Virus record (IMG/VR): IMGVR_UViG_3300020189_000073
Span: 1-22,770 of that record
DNA from: a virus
Strand: one strand, 5' to 3'
Length of the DNA stretch: 22,770 nucleotides
Below, one piece after another: positions 1 through 6,858 of the stretch. Made by a program: the position numbers and the translations under genes. The stretch's first letter is position 1; each line of letters starts with the position of its first letter. The notes beneath the pieces are model-generated. The model had not been told where the DNA came from. It searched no databases and was given only the letters and a program-made list of their open reading frames with translations.

Positions 1-1730
1 CCCGTCAAACCAGCGAGCAGCCGCTGCATAGGCGGTGGCGCTGGAAGAACTTCGTTTTGTACCGGCCCCTGCTCGGTGGCCGCTTCGGCTGCAGCATTCG
101 GTGCGCCCATGTTGGGCAACTCGTCCGCCTCGGGCTGCTGCTGCTCAGGGGGCTTCGGAGGCTCAAACGCTTTCTGCACCGCATCCTCAAGAGCAGTGCC
201 CTTCTTCCGCTCATCGATGACGGTCGCCAACTGCTTCACGATGTCTGTCGGGTTCTGCCCGTTGGCTGCCATCTGCGGGATCGCCGCAGCCAGAGAAGCG
301 ACACCAGCCTTCAGGCTGTCGCGCATCTCCTCCATGTCAATCGCTTGCTCCTCTTCGGAGGCGTTCAACTGGATCGGCAGGTTGCGTCGCGTGAACGAGC
401 GGGAAATCAACTTGTCGCCTCGCGCCTGCAGCGCGAAGATCAAAGAACGGTTGGGGTCAAGCCCAGCCATCAGCCCGTGGTTTATGGAGATCCCATAGTT
501 ACCTTTAATGTCGGCTGATGGCCGGTACTTCAACTTGTACTGAACGCCGTTAGCGGTGGCAGATACCTCGCGCTGTACCTCGCTGAAGTACGCTTCGTCG
601 ACGGCCAACGCGAGAGACACCGCCTCTCCAAGCGTCGCGCCCATGATCGACTGAGCGGTCTTGACCTGTGAATCGAAAGCAGCCTGCAGAGCCTTCACGC
701 CCTGACCAGTGACAATCGACCCGTCCGCTTGGCCTGCTCTTGACTCTGGGAAGCGAGTGCCGAACTTTAATTCTTCGGATAGCAGGTTGTTCTCAGCGAA
801 CGACATGCTCGGCACATCCAACGGGATACGCCGAATCTTCTCTGGTGTGTTCGACCGGATCACAGAGTCCGGCCCGATGCTCAACTGCGTCACGTCCTGC
901 GGCAAAGCCAGCGGAGCCTCAACGCTCTTCTGTGTCGCCTCCATCATCAGCAACGCCAGACGCGCCTTCGCCGCGTACACCGGCAGCACGTCATCGAACT
1001 GACCCCGCGCCTCACCATCAAGTGACGGGCGCAACGCGACAACGACAGGAACCTGACCAATGCGGTTTGGCGTCTGCGCCAGCAGTAAGCCCTCACGCTC
1101 CGGCAGGAACATCACGCTCGTGTCCTTGTCGTAATACCGGACAACCTCAAGCATGCTGTTCTCGTCCGTCTTACCGAACATGCCCCGCTTCAGGATCTTG
1201 TCCGCCTGCTCAGGGAACATCGCCGCGAGGTCACCAGCCTTGCGGCGGAACAAGTGCGCGTACACCTGCATGTCGCCGAAACGATCCATGTCGAAGTACG
1301 CGCCCTCGCACGACTCCACATGAATGTGAGGCCGCTGATCAGCAAAGTGCGGTTCTACGCGCAGCGGCACAAACCCGTAAGTAATGAACTGGTCAGCGGC
1401 ACGAATCAAGTTCGTACTCATCTTCGACGCAGCGACGTAATAGTTAGCGATCTTCGTGCGCTTATCGGCCTTCGTCCGGGCGTTCTCATCCAACGTCGAG
1501 TCACCCGAAGCGGTGATCGACGGCAAGACGCCAACCTGCTCGCTCAAGTCCTTAGCGACGACATCGATCATGTTCGCGATGATCGGCTTCGACCACATGC
1601 CCTCAGGGAACAAGCCGGGGAAAACCTGCTCCGCGTGCCCCGCACGCACAGCCGCAACCTCATGCATGCGCTTGTCACGCTCACTGTTGCGTTTGCGGAT
1701 CGCGTCAAACTTCGCCGCGTAATCGGTCAT
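1..1730 (-). CDS. Phage portal protein (3' end beyond the window)
   Basis: This frame starts with ATG directly after the terminase stop codon (TAG then ATG, no gap) and stays open for 576 codons to the window edge. Portal proteins form the dodecameric ring at the capsid vertex through which DNA enters and leaves. The N-terminus (MTDYAAKFDAIRKRNSERDK) is followed by alpha/beta sequence typical of portals, including YYVAASKMSTNLIRAADQFI and, later, SLILA-like helical segments. Near residues 480-570 there is a Glu/Gln- and Pro-rich stretch (EPPKPPEQQQPEADELPN), as often seen at portal C-termini, so little of the protein is probably missing. The call rests on sequence character, size and position immediately after the large terminase. 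No catalytic motif exists to confirm it. Confidence 0.8.
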   Translation of the reverse strand, partial: MTDYAAKFDAIRKRNSERDKRMHEVAAVRAGHAEQVFPGLFPEGMWSKPIIANMIDVVAKDLSEQVGVLPSITASGDSTLDENARTKADKRTKIANYYVAASKMSTNLIRAADQFITYGFVPLRVEPHFADQRPHIHVESCEGAYFDMDRFGDMQVYAHLFRRKAGDLAAMFPEQADKILKRGMFGKTDENSMLEVVRYYDKDTSVMFLPEREGLLLAQTPNRIGQVPVVVALRPSLDGEARGQFDDVLPVYAAKARLALLMMEATQKSVEAPLALPQDVTQLSIGPDSVIRSNTPEKIRRIPLDVPSMSFAENNLLSEELKFGTRFPESRAGQADGSIVTGQGVKALQAAFDSQVKTAQSIMGATLGEAVSLALAVDEAYFSEVQREVSATANGVQYKLKYRPSADIKGNYGISINHGLMAGLDPNRSLIFALQARGDKLISRSFTRRNLPIQLNASEEEQAIDMEEMRDSLKAGVASLAAAIPQMAANGQNPTDIVKQLATVIDERKKGTALEDAVQKAFEPPKPPEQQQPEADELPNMGAPNAAAEAATEQGPVQNEVLPAPPPMQRLLAGLT

Positions 1731-3650
1731 CTACAGCCTTCCAACTGTTTGAGCCGTTGCCAGCTCGTCAAGGGAAACCACATAACGGGAGTCCACGTCA
1801 TTCCTCGACGCGAACTGGTTAGGCAAGAATTGAGAAACCCCACCCGCCTGAGTAAGTACTTCCCGCGCCACGATCTCGCAGAACCACAACGCCATGACGG
1901 CGTCCATCTTCAACTTGCTGCCCTTCACACCGGGCTGCCAAGTGATCAACTGCTCGATCAGTTTCTTAATGTTCTCAAAGTTGCTCGTGTCAGGTAACTC
2001 GATCAAGTTGTCATCAGCGTGCTTGAACGTCTCCTGACCTTCACGCTTCGTCTTCGACCCAAACAACGGCGCAAGAGAAGCAACACCAAAGTCCGGGTCC
2101 GACTTGTTCGTGGACGTGTGATGAGGTCGATACGCGATCCCCCGAGTCGCCAAGAATGACCTGATCTCCTCATCCTGCGTCAGGAACAACTGGAACGCGT
2201 TCGACTCCACAATCACCGTGTGCGGCTTAAACCTGTCCGCCCACGAGTAAATCAACTCGCGGATAGCAGCCGGGGTCGGCGAAGCCATCACGCTCACGTC
2301 AAGGACGTACCGTTTCTGCGTGCGCCGATCCACCGCGTAAGCGACAGCAGCAGTCTCACCCGCCATCGCCGGGTCAATCCCGATCACCCGGTAGAAGTTC
2401 GACGACTCCGACGGGTGACCAGCCGCACCGGATACCAATGGCCCCGGCTTCCTCATTCCATTAACCGCGCCTCTGACGCATACCGGGTCAAAAATGGCAT
2501 CCTCTGCGACATCGAGGTTCTGATACACCAGCGACCATTTGCCGGGACCAACCTCATTGCGGACCACGTTCAACCGTGGGCCGCTCCACCTCTCAAAGAA
2601 ACCATCCTCATCCGGTTGGTCACCCTCAGAAAGGGGAAGATCACACTTCGGCCACAACGTCTCCCAATCACTCGGGTCATCGCCGTAGCCAAGAACAGCA
2701 GGCATCGCGAGATACGTCCAAGGGATCTTCGCGTCCGTGTAATGCTCAGGGTTACGCAGCTCCCGATACAGATCAACCGGAGCAACCCGCGTACCCACAA
2801 CCAGCAACTGACCACCATTCGGAGGAAGGCGGGATGCCACTTCCTGCCGGATCCAGTCCTGATGCTTCTCCCACTCCCCCGCGTTCGACAGGGTCACGAC
2901 GTCGTCCAGCACAATCAGATTCGCACGCGAGCCGTATATGGCCCCGCCTGCTCCTAGTGCTTCGACGGTCGGGTCTTTCTCCCCGGAATCGCGTGCATCC
3001 CCGCCCAAGTAAATCTTGTTCGCCGCCCACTGGTCAGCGGTGGCCTTATAGCCATCCGCTGGCCCGAAAGCGAACTGCATGTCCGCGTAACGAGGATGCG
3101 TCAACCGCTGCTTAATCGCATACAGGAACTTCTTCGCCTGCTCCTGCGTCTTCGACACAATCAACACGTTGATGTTCGGATCCTTAGCGATCCGATACGT
3201 CACATAATTGATCGTGATCGTCATGCTCTTCGCATGATTCGGAGGGACATTAACCAGCAGGCGAGAAAGCCCAGCCGTGCCCTTCTCATAAACCATCGAG
3301 TCGTGAACCCAACCGGGTTCACGGCCCTCCAACAGGTCAGCCACATTCTGCATGTGCGGCCAAACCTTCGTGAACAAGTACTTCTCGCTGAACTCAGCGA
3401 AACCAATATCCGAGTCGCGAGCCTCCCGGCTCGCGTCCACCCGACCCAGCCGGACAGAATCCATCCGGTCAGCGAAATCCTTCGACTCCCGACGGCGAGT
3501 CTCGTACCACGAGCGAGACCGCCGGATCACCTTCAAACCCTGCTCAATCGTCCGGCCCTGCCGGACCAGATCCAACAGCTCCGCCTCCGCAACCGCAGGA
3601 GCCACCCGGCGACGAGGTTGCTCCTCCGCCTTCCTCGGTTTCCTATCCAC
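1731..3650 (-). CDS. terL: Terminase large subunit (DNA-packaging ATPase/nuclease)
   Basis: TerL pumps DNA into the prohead and cuts the concatemer. An N-terminal helical region (about residues 20-60) is followed by a packaging-type P-loop, VPPNHAKSM, near residue 135, which is a Lys-Ser variant of the usual PPRHGKS. A Walker B strand LIVLDDV lies near 245. The RNase H-like nuclease domain shows GIDPA with Asp about 426, VIVES with Glu about 482 and LKMDAVMAL with Asp about 583, the expected acidic triad. The open frame extends upstream to 3701. However, GTG at 3648-3650 is preceded four bases away by GGAGG, whereas the far upstream GTG has no ribosome-binding site. I therefore start here, giving 639 aa. 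The gene leads the leftward structural operon. No small terminase is visible in the window. Confidence 0.93.
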   Translation of the reverse strand: MDRKPRKAEEQPRRRVAPAVAEAELLDLVRQGRTIEQGLKVIRRSRSWYETRRRESKDFADRMDSVRLGRVDASREARDSDIGFAEFSEKYLFTKVWPHMQNVADLLEGREPGWVHDSMVYEKGTAGLSRLLVNVPPNHAKSMTITINYVTYRIAKDPNINVLIVSKTQEQAKKFLYAIKQRLTHPRYADMQFAFGPADGYKATADQWAANKIYLGGDARDSGEKDPTVEALGAGGAIYGSRANLIVLDDVVTLSNAGEWEKHQDWIRQEVASRLPPNGGQLLVVGTRVAPVDLYRELRNPEHYTDAKIPWTYLAMPAVLGYGDDPSDWETLWPKCDLPLSEGDQPDEDGFFERWSGPRLNVVRNEVGPGKWSLVYQNLDVAEDAIFDPVCVRGAVNGMRKPGPLVSGAAGHPSESSNFYRVIGIDPAMAGETAAVAYAVDRRTQKRYVLDVSVMASPTPAAIRELIYSWADRFKPHTVIVESNAFQLFLTQDEEIRSFLATRGIAYRPHHTSTNKSDPDFGVASLAPLFGSKTKREGQETFKHADDNLIELPDTSNFENIKKLIEQLITWQPGVKGSKLKMDAVMALWFCEIVAREVLTQAGGVSQFLPNQFASRNDVDSRYVVSLDELATAQTVGRL

Positions 3651-3727
3651 CCGGCCTCCAAAGGGGCAAAAAGGGGGGACCGACCGCCAAAGACACTCCA
3701 CCCGATTAAGAACTATTTGAGTGAGCA

Positions 3728-3756
3728 GCGCAGGCGGCCTTAAGGGCCGCCAGCGC
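3728..3756. other. Strong GC-rich hairpin upstream of terL
   Basis: GCGC, A, GGCGGCC, loop TTAAG, GGCCGCC, A, GCGC forms an 11-bp stem with one A-A mismatch. No T-run follows on either strand, so it is unlikely to be a simple intrinsic terminator. It lies about 80 bases before the terminase start, where a pac/cos recognition site, an operator or a structured 5' leader are all possible. Confidence 0.6.
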
Positions 3757-4045
3757 AGCGAACGAAAAACACTCTCTATATAAGAAGAGGGCTAGAGAAA
3801 GGGTGTTTATCAATACCCGCGACAAAAAAAGTATTTACGCGCCCCATAAAACCGCGAAATTAGTCCCGCCCCCCGACTTGGTCGAAATTTTTCTTGGGAC
3901 TACACACGCGCGGGGGGGCGGGGCGGTTAAGCATCCGGGGGTCAGGGCGGCGGGGGTACTTCCGTACAAGTCCGACGCGTGCGACAGAGGCAAAAAACGG
4001 TCCCGCGCGGGTCTCGCGGGGCACAGTGCGGTCGGGAAGGGGGGG

Positions 4046-4107
4046 AGTGCATGAGGGATGTTGCAGAATTGAAATAGGTCGGCGGATGGTCCGCCGGTCG
4101 GAAGGGA
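4046..4107 (+). promoter_or_regulatory. Structured leader A (one hairpin) before gene 4115
   Basis: The left part, AGTGCATGAGGGATGTTGCA at 4046-4065, matches the conserved leader of elements B, C and F. Then GGTCGGCGGA (4077-4086), loop TGG and TCCGCCGGTC (4090-4099) form a 10-bp stem with two wobbles. The ribosome-binding motif GGAAGGGA (4100-4107) follows at once and ATG is seven bases on. Only the second hairpin of the full element is present. Confidence 0.7.
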
Positions 4108-4114
4108 AGAAACG

Positions 4115-4348
4115 ATGAAGGTCACACCAGAAATGACGGTGGACGCGATTGCTCGCGTGCTTGCACAGACGGTGGCTCGCAATGAGGCGCTTGGGCAGGG
4201 GCGTCCGGCAGAGTACGCGCAGTTCGAAGACGGCTTCCGCTTCGCGGTGGAGGCGGTGGGGCGTGCGGTGTCGGTTCTGCTGCCTCCGGGTGAGACGACG
4301 CTGACGTGGACGCAGCGGATCGTGTCCACGCCATCGCAGGATGCATGA
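4115..4348 (+). CDS. Hypothetical protein, 77 aa
   Basis: I do not recognise this protein. It is a compact, probably mostly helical polypeptide (TVDAIARVLAQTVARNEALG, then FAVEAVGRAVSVLL) without cysteine motifs, signal peptide or membrane segment. The start is supported by GGAAGGGA seven bases upstream, the motif shared by other genes of this operon. It is the first gene of the rightward operon. Its last codons (TCG CAG GAT GCA TGA) are formed by the conserved leader of structured element B, so the element supplies both its C-terminus (QDA) and its stop. That suggests the native end may have been altered by insertion or spread of the element. Confidence 0.7.
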   Translation: MKVTPEMTVDAIARVLAQTVARNEALGQGRPAEYAQFEDGFRFAVEAVGRAVSVLLPPGETTLTWTQRIVSTPSQDA

Positions 4349-4426
4349 GGGTTGTCGCAGCATAGTGGTAGACCGGGGGCGTGCCCCGGTCTTCCGCTAT
4401 GTCGTGATGGTCACGACAGGAAGGGA
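4336..4426 (+). promoter_or_regulatory. Structured leader B (two hairpins) before gene 4432
   Basis: The conserved leader GCAGGATGCATGAGGG is at 4336-4351. Hairpin 1 pairs 4361-4378 with 4384-4401 (CATAGTGGTAGACCGGGG against CCCCGGTCTTCCGCTATG, one T-T mismatch and one wobble). Hairpin 2 is GTCGTGA, loop TGG, TCACGAC at 4401-4417. GGAAGGGA at 4419-4426 and ATG at 4432 follow. This is the best-formed copy of the family. Confidence 0.8.
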
Positions 4427-4431
4427 GCAAC

Positions 4432-5151
4432 ATGAGCAAGGCAACAGGCGCGGTCATCTGGCGCGGACCGTCGCGGTGGGACGGCGCACCACTGGTGGTG
4501 GTGGTGACGTGGCACAGCGGCAACCGTAAGACGGGTGACATGGCGCAGACGTGGATCCTGCGGGAGGATCTCGCGCCGCTCGACGCTATCGCGTCGGGCG
4601 ACGATGCATCCATCTGCGGGGATTGTCCGCATCGCCGTCGGCAGCACGCGGACGGCTCGATGCGGCGGACGTGTTACGTCAACGTGGGGCAGGCTCCGGC
4701 GGCTGTGTGGAAGACGCTGCGGCGTGGCGGCTACCCGGACATGACTCCGGCGGAGGCGTCGGAATTCCTCGACGGTCGAGGGGTGAGGCTCGGCGCTTAC
4801 GGCGATCCGGGGATGGTCCCGGTCGACGTGTGGGAGGCGCTCACGGCGAAGGCCGCGATGCACACGGGCTATACGCATCAGTGGCGGGATCTCGATGACG
4901 TGTGGGCGTCGTTCATCATGGCGAGCGCGGACACGGTCGAGGATCGTCGGGAGGCTCGGCAGCGGGGCTGGCGATCCTTCTACGTCGCCCCGGTGGGCGA
5001 GGCGGTGGCGGATGGTTCGGTGTTGTGCTTGAGCGAGGCTCGCGGGACGTCGTGCCTTGACTGCGGGGCGTGCGGCGGGACGAAGGGTCGCGACACGGTC
5101 GCGGTCGATATCTTCATCAACGCTCACGGCGGGGCCAAGGCTTACGTCTGA
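4432..5151 (+). CDS. Conserved phage protein, Cys-rich, 239 aa
   Basis: I cannot assign a function. The protein has two candidate metal-binding clusters: CGDCPHRRR near residue 62 followed by RTCYVN near residue 80, and CLDCGACGG near residues 212-220 close to the C-terminus. The middle (VWKTLRRGGYPDMTP, RLGAYGDPGMVP, HTGYTHQWR, GWRSFYVAPVGE) looks like a conserved globular family that I have an impression of seeing in unrelated phages and plasmids, but I cannot name it. It has no signal peptide or membrane segment. The start is fixed by GGAAGGGA five bases upstream. It is the largest of the first seven small genes and sits between structured leaders B and C. Confidence 0.8.
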   Translation: MSKATGAVIWRGPSRWDGAPLVVVVTWHSGNRKTGDMAQTWILREDLAPLDAIASGDDASICGDCPHRRRQHADGSMRRTCYVNVGQAPAAVWKTLRRGGYPDMTPAEASEFLDGRGVRLGAYGDPGMVPVDVWEALTAKAAMHTGYTHQWRDLDDVWASFIMASADTVEDRREARQRGWRSFYVAPVGEAVADGSVLCLSEARGTSCLDCGACGGTKGRDTVAVDIFINAHGGAKAYV

Positions 5152-5153
5152 AT

Positions 5154-5243
5154 GCAGGATGCTTGAGGGCCGTGGTTGCATGGTGGTAGATCGGCGCTGG
5201 TCGATCTACTGCCATGTCGTGGATGGCCCACGACAGGAAGGGA
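5154..5243 (+). promoter_or_regulatory. Structured leader C (two hairpins) before gene 5249
   Basis: The leader GCAGGATGCTTGAGGG is at 5154-5169, one base different from B. Hairpin 1 pairs 5179-5194 with 5201-5216 continuously, with three G-T wobbles. Hairpin 2 is GTCGTGG, loop ATGGC, CCACGAC at 5216-5234. GGAAGGGA is at 5236-5243. Several stem positions differ from B on both sides while pairing is kept, for example A-T to G-C near the base of hairpin 1. Confidence 0.8.
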
Positions 5244-5248
5244 GAGTG

Positions 5249-5383
5249 ATGGGTTACCTATCGCAGATTCGGGACGTGCTGTACCCCGGCGGTGACATGG
5301 ACCACGAGTGGTCGCCGTCGACGCTGGAGCAGATCGCTGCAGTGATCGCTGAGTGGGAGCAGGCGTGCTGCGGGGATGAGTGA
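5249..5383 (+). CDS. Small hypothetical protein, 44 aa
   Basis: This short ORF (MGYLSQIRDVLYPGGD to QACCGDE) has no recognisable family. It looks acidic and helical, with SPSTLEQIAAVIAEWEQA as a probable amphipathic helix and a vicinal Cys pair at the end. The start is set by GGAAGGGA five bases upstream after structured leader C. A longer in-frame extension upstream would run through the hairpins and is rejected. Having its own well-formed leader is the main reason to believe it is expressed. Confidence 0.65.
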   Translation: MGYLSQIRDVLYPGGDMDHEWSPSTLEQIAAVIAEWEQACCGDE

Positions 5384-5392
5384 CCGTGACCG

Positions 5393-5459
5393 CTTGGTGG
5401 TTGCCGAGCCTGCTGGCTCGGCGGCTGCCATGTCGTCGACGGTCGACGACAGGAAGGGA
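5393..5459 (+). promoter_or_regulatory. Structured leader D (two hairpins) before gene 5465
   Basis: The conserved GCAGGATGCATGAGGG box is absent. Hairpin 1 has the core GCCGAGCC (5403-5410), loop TGCT, GGCTCGGC (5415-5422), extended outward by wobble and Watson-Crick pairs to T5395-A5430. Hairpin 2 is GTCGTCGA, loop CGG, TCGACGAC at 5432-5450. GGAAGGGA is at 5452-5459, five bases before ATG. Confidence 0.75.
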
Positions 5460-5464
5460 TAAGC

Positions 5465-5740
5465 ATGAGCAGGGAAATTGAACACGAGATCCGTGACGCT
5501 GTGCTGCGCGGACTGAAGATGAACGACGCGGTGCGGGTCCACCCGAACTACGGCGTCGAGGATCAGGTCGTCCGAGGCAACATCGTGGGCTGGTCGACGG
5601 GCTGGGGGCCGGACATGGTCGAGGTGCGGATCAGCCACGACACGGTCTGGAGTGTGCCTCGCTTCGCCGTGATATCAGCCGAGATGTACGACGACTTCAA
5701 GCAGTGGGAGAAGCACTGCGAGGCCGAGGTGACGGCATGA
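5465..5740 (+). CDS. Hypothetical protein, 91 aa
   Basis: I do not recognise a named family. After a short N-terminal helix (REIEHEIRDAVLRGLKMNDA) comes a beta-rich segment, VRVHPNYGVEDQVVRGNIVG and MVEVRISHDTVWSVPRFAVI, that resembles a small SH3-like barrel. A C-terminal helix ends in FKQWEKHCEAEVTA. It has no membrane or secretion signal. GGAAGGGA five bases upstream, after leader D, fixes the start. Its stop overlaps the next ATG (ATGA), so the next gene is probably translationally coupled. Confidence 0.7.
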   Translation: MSREIEHEIRDAVLRGLKMNDAVRVHPNYGVEDQVVRGNIVGWSTGWGPDMVEVRISHDTVWSVPRFAVISAEMYDDFKQWEKHCEAEVTA

Positions 5741-5997
5741 GCGCGGCGACGGAGTACATCGACATCACATGGACGTGGGAGTCGGCAGTGAATCTGTATG
5801 TGGCGCTGCTGATGGATCCCGGATGCGAACACGAGGTGAAGATGCAGTGCAAGCAAGACCTGCTGCGCCTCGCTAAGGCAGTCGACGCTGAGCAGCAGCC
5901 GGAGCAAGTCTGCGATTGCGGTGCTGATCTCAGCGAGTACAGCGACACGGCCTACGACCACCTCTGTATCGACTGCGCCGAGGCGGTGACTTCCTGA
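5737..5997 (+). CDS. Small protein with a C-terminal Cys-pair (zinc-ribbon-like) motif, 86 aa
   Basis: The ATGA overlap with the preceding gene sets the start, and a longer upstream extension of this frame is rejected. Residues 1-60 look helical (SAVNLYVALLMDPGCEHEVK, then QDLLRLAKAVDAEQQ). The C-terminal 25 residues carry VCDCGADL and then LCIDC, a CxC ... CxxC pattern suggesting a zinc knuckle. No function can be assigned. It is one of several small Cys-pair proteins in this operon. Confidence 0.7.
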   Translation: MSAATEYIDITWTWESAVNLYVALLMDPGCEHEVKMQCKQDLLRLAKAVDAEQQPEQVCDCGADLSEYSDTAYDHLCIDCAEAVTS

Positions 5998-6003
5998 GTA
6001 GGT

Positions 6004-6066
6004 GCGAGTCGGGCAGGGACGTTGCGCCCTGCCCTTCTCGGGCAACTCAGCCCACGAATGAAGGGA
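6004..6066 (+). promoter_or_regulatory. Structured leader E (divergent two-hairpin type) before gene 6074
   Basis: CGAG, TC, GGGCAGGG (6011-6018) pairs with CCCTGCCC (6027-6034), TT, CTCG, giving an 8-bp plus 4-bp stem with a symmetric 2x2 internal loop. A small second stem, GGGC (6040-6043) with GCCC (6050-6053), follows. Then TGAAGGGA (6059-6066) and ATG at 6074. The architecture matches B-D but the sequence is largely unrelated. No T-run follows, so it is not a standard terminator. Confidence 0.55.
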
Positions 6067-6073
6067 GCAAGAC

Positions 6074-6424
6074 ATGACACCGGAACAAATCTGGGAAGAG
6101 GCCGAAGCGCACGCGCTGGCATCGGCGAGGGCGTGCGTGCCCGAGCCGATGGTCGTCACGTCACGCACGGCCACGGAGCAGAAGATCTACTACGTCCCGC
6201 AGGGCGTGTGTGGTTTCGCTTCGATCCGATTCGCAGGCAACACCGCCTTCGGGCGGTGGGCCAAGCGCGTCGGTCATGCCACGCCTGCGTATGGCGGTGG
6301 CTTGGCCGTGCATGTGCGTGAGGGCGGTCAGTCCTACGAGATCAAGGATGCGTATGCGCGGTCGTTCGCCGCAGTGTTGAAGATCCACGGCATCAAGGCT
6401 CGGGTCGAGAGTTATCTCGACTAA
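6074..6424 (+). CDS. Conserved hypothetical phage protein, 116 aa
   Basis: The sequence begins MTPEQIWEEAEAHAL, a probable helix, followed by a beta-rich middle (KIYYVPQGVCGFASIRFAG) and a C-terminal helix (YARSFAAVLKIHGIKARVES). The pattern of a tyrosine-rich beta sheet and the ending AFAxVLxxxGIKA seems familiar from small phage proteins, but I know no function for it. It has no Cys cluster, signal or membrane segment. TGAAGGGA with seven-base spacing supports the start. It lies between structured leaders E and F. Confidence 0.75.
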   Translation: MTPEQIWEEAEAHALASARACVPEPMVVTSRTATEQKIYYVPQGVCGFASIRFAGNTAFGRWAKRVGHATPAYGGGLAVHVREGGQSYEIKDAYARSFAAVLKIHGIKARVESYLD

Positions 6425-6425
6425 C

Positions 6426-6525
6426 GCAGGATGCATGAGGGCTGTGTCACTGTTGATGGTGAGAGCCGGGGTAACCCGGCTCGATCCATGAGCCGTGAAG
6501 TACACGACTCAACCAGATGAAGGGA
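6426..6525 (+). promoter_or_regulatory. Structured leader F (two hairpins) before gene 6532
   Basis: GCAGGATGCATGAGGG at 6426-6441 is identical to B. Hairpin 1 has ATGG (6456-6459), a 3x3 internal loop (TGA/GAT, allowing tandem G-A pairs), GAGCCGGG, loop GTAA (GNRA type), CCCGGCTC and CCAT (6486-6489). Hairpin 2 is GAG, C, CGTG, AAGTA, CACG, A, CTC at 6490-6510. TGAAGGGA at 6518-6525 precedes ATG 6532 by six bases. Confidence 0.75.
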
Positions 6526-6531
6526 ATCATC

Positions 6532-6858
6532 ATGTTCGGAGAGATCACAAGCACGAACCCAATCGTGCGGACGGGATGGCTGCAGGGGTACGTCAAGACG
6601 TACCGCAGCGAGTTGGAGCGGGTGTTCGGTGAGCCGAGGCTCGACGCATCCTTTGACGGCAAGGTGACGTGCGAGTGGGCGGTCGCTTTCGCTGACGGCA
6701 CGGTCGCCACGATCTACGACTGGAAGTCGCACACGCCGACACAGCACGAGGTCTACCAGTGGCACATCGGTGGCACGAATGACCGGGCGCTCGCCAACGT
6801 GGCGGCTGCACTCAAGATCGCGAACGCATCGTTCGCCCTACCCGTACCGAGCGCGTGA
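6532..6858 (+). CDS. Conserved hypothetical phage protein, 108 aa
   Basis: The protein contains GYVKTYRSELERVFGEPRLD, VTCEWAVAFADGTVATIYDW and YQWHIGG, a helix followed by a beta meander. The combination of a FGEP motif with DGTVATIYDWK and WHIGG seems to recur in small phage proteins of unknown role. An in-frame ATG at 6517 lies inside the TGAAGGGA ribosome-binding motif itself, so ATG 6532, six bases downstream of that motif, is taken as the start. The 3' end overlaps the methyltransferase GTG start (GTGA), suggesting translational coupling. Confidence 0.75.
   Translation: MFGEITSTNPIVRTGWLQGYVKTYRSELERVFGEPRLDASFDGKVTCEWAVAFADGTVATIYDWKSHTPTQHEVYQWHIGGTNDRALANVAAALKIANASFALPVPSA

Larger units (their letters stand above)
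3651..4114. other. Divergent intergenic region between late and plus-strand operons
   Basis: I see no credible gene in these 464 bases. They must carry the control signals for leftward packaging/structural transcription and rightward transcription of the small-gene operon. They contain the GC-rich hairpin at 3728-3756, a smaller hairpin at 3801-3818 (GGGTGTT, loop TATC, AATACCC, one G-T wobble), A- and T-tracts near 3824-3831 and 3885-3892, G-rich tracts between 3912 and 3956, and the first structured leader (4046-4107). A weak plus-strand promoter-like pair is TTGGTC at 3878-3883 and TACACA at 3901-3906 with a 17-base spacer. I am not confident in it and found no better one on either strand. 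Confidence 0.6.

Noticed and set aside
3701-3701. Terminase start at the most upstream GTG
   Set aside because: It lacks a ribosome-binding site. GTG 3650 has GGAGG at good spacing and the extra 17 residues look non-native.
1254-3743. Long plus-strand open frames opposite portal and terminase (for example 2220-2957 and 3096-3743)
   Set aside because: They are frames antisense to well-supported genes in high-GC DNA, with Arg/Pro/His-rich products of low quality and no ribosome-binding sites.
4411-5181. 256-codon minus-strand open frame opposite the Cys-rich 239-aa gene
   Set aside because: It is antisense to a gene with a good start motif, and its product is Arg/His/Pro-rich without family resemblance.
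6001-6060. Intrinsic terminator at the GGGCAGGG/CCCTGCCC hairpin
   Set aside because: No T-run follows, and the position directly before a ribosome-binding site fits the structured-leader family better.
4046-6525. CRISPR array or mobile-element repeats
   Set aside because: Repeats are unevenly spaced, vary by paired substitutions and lie only before genes. There are no spacers of constant length and no transposase.
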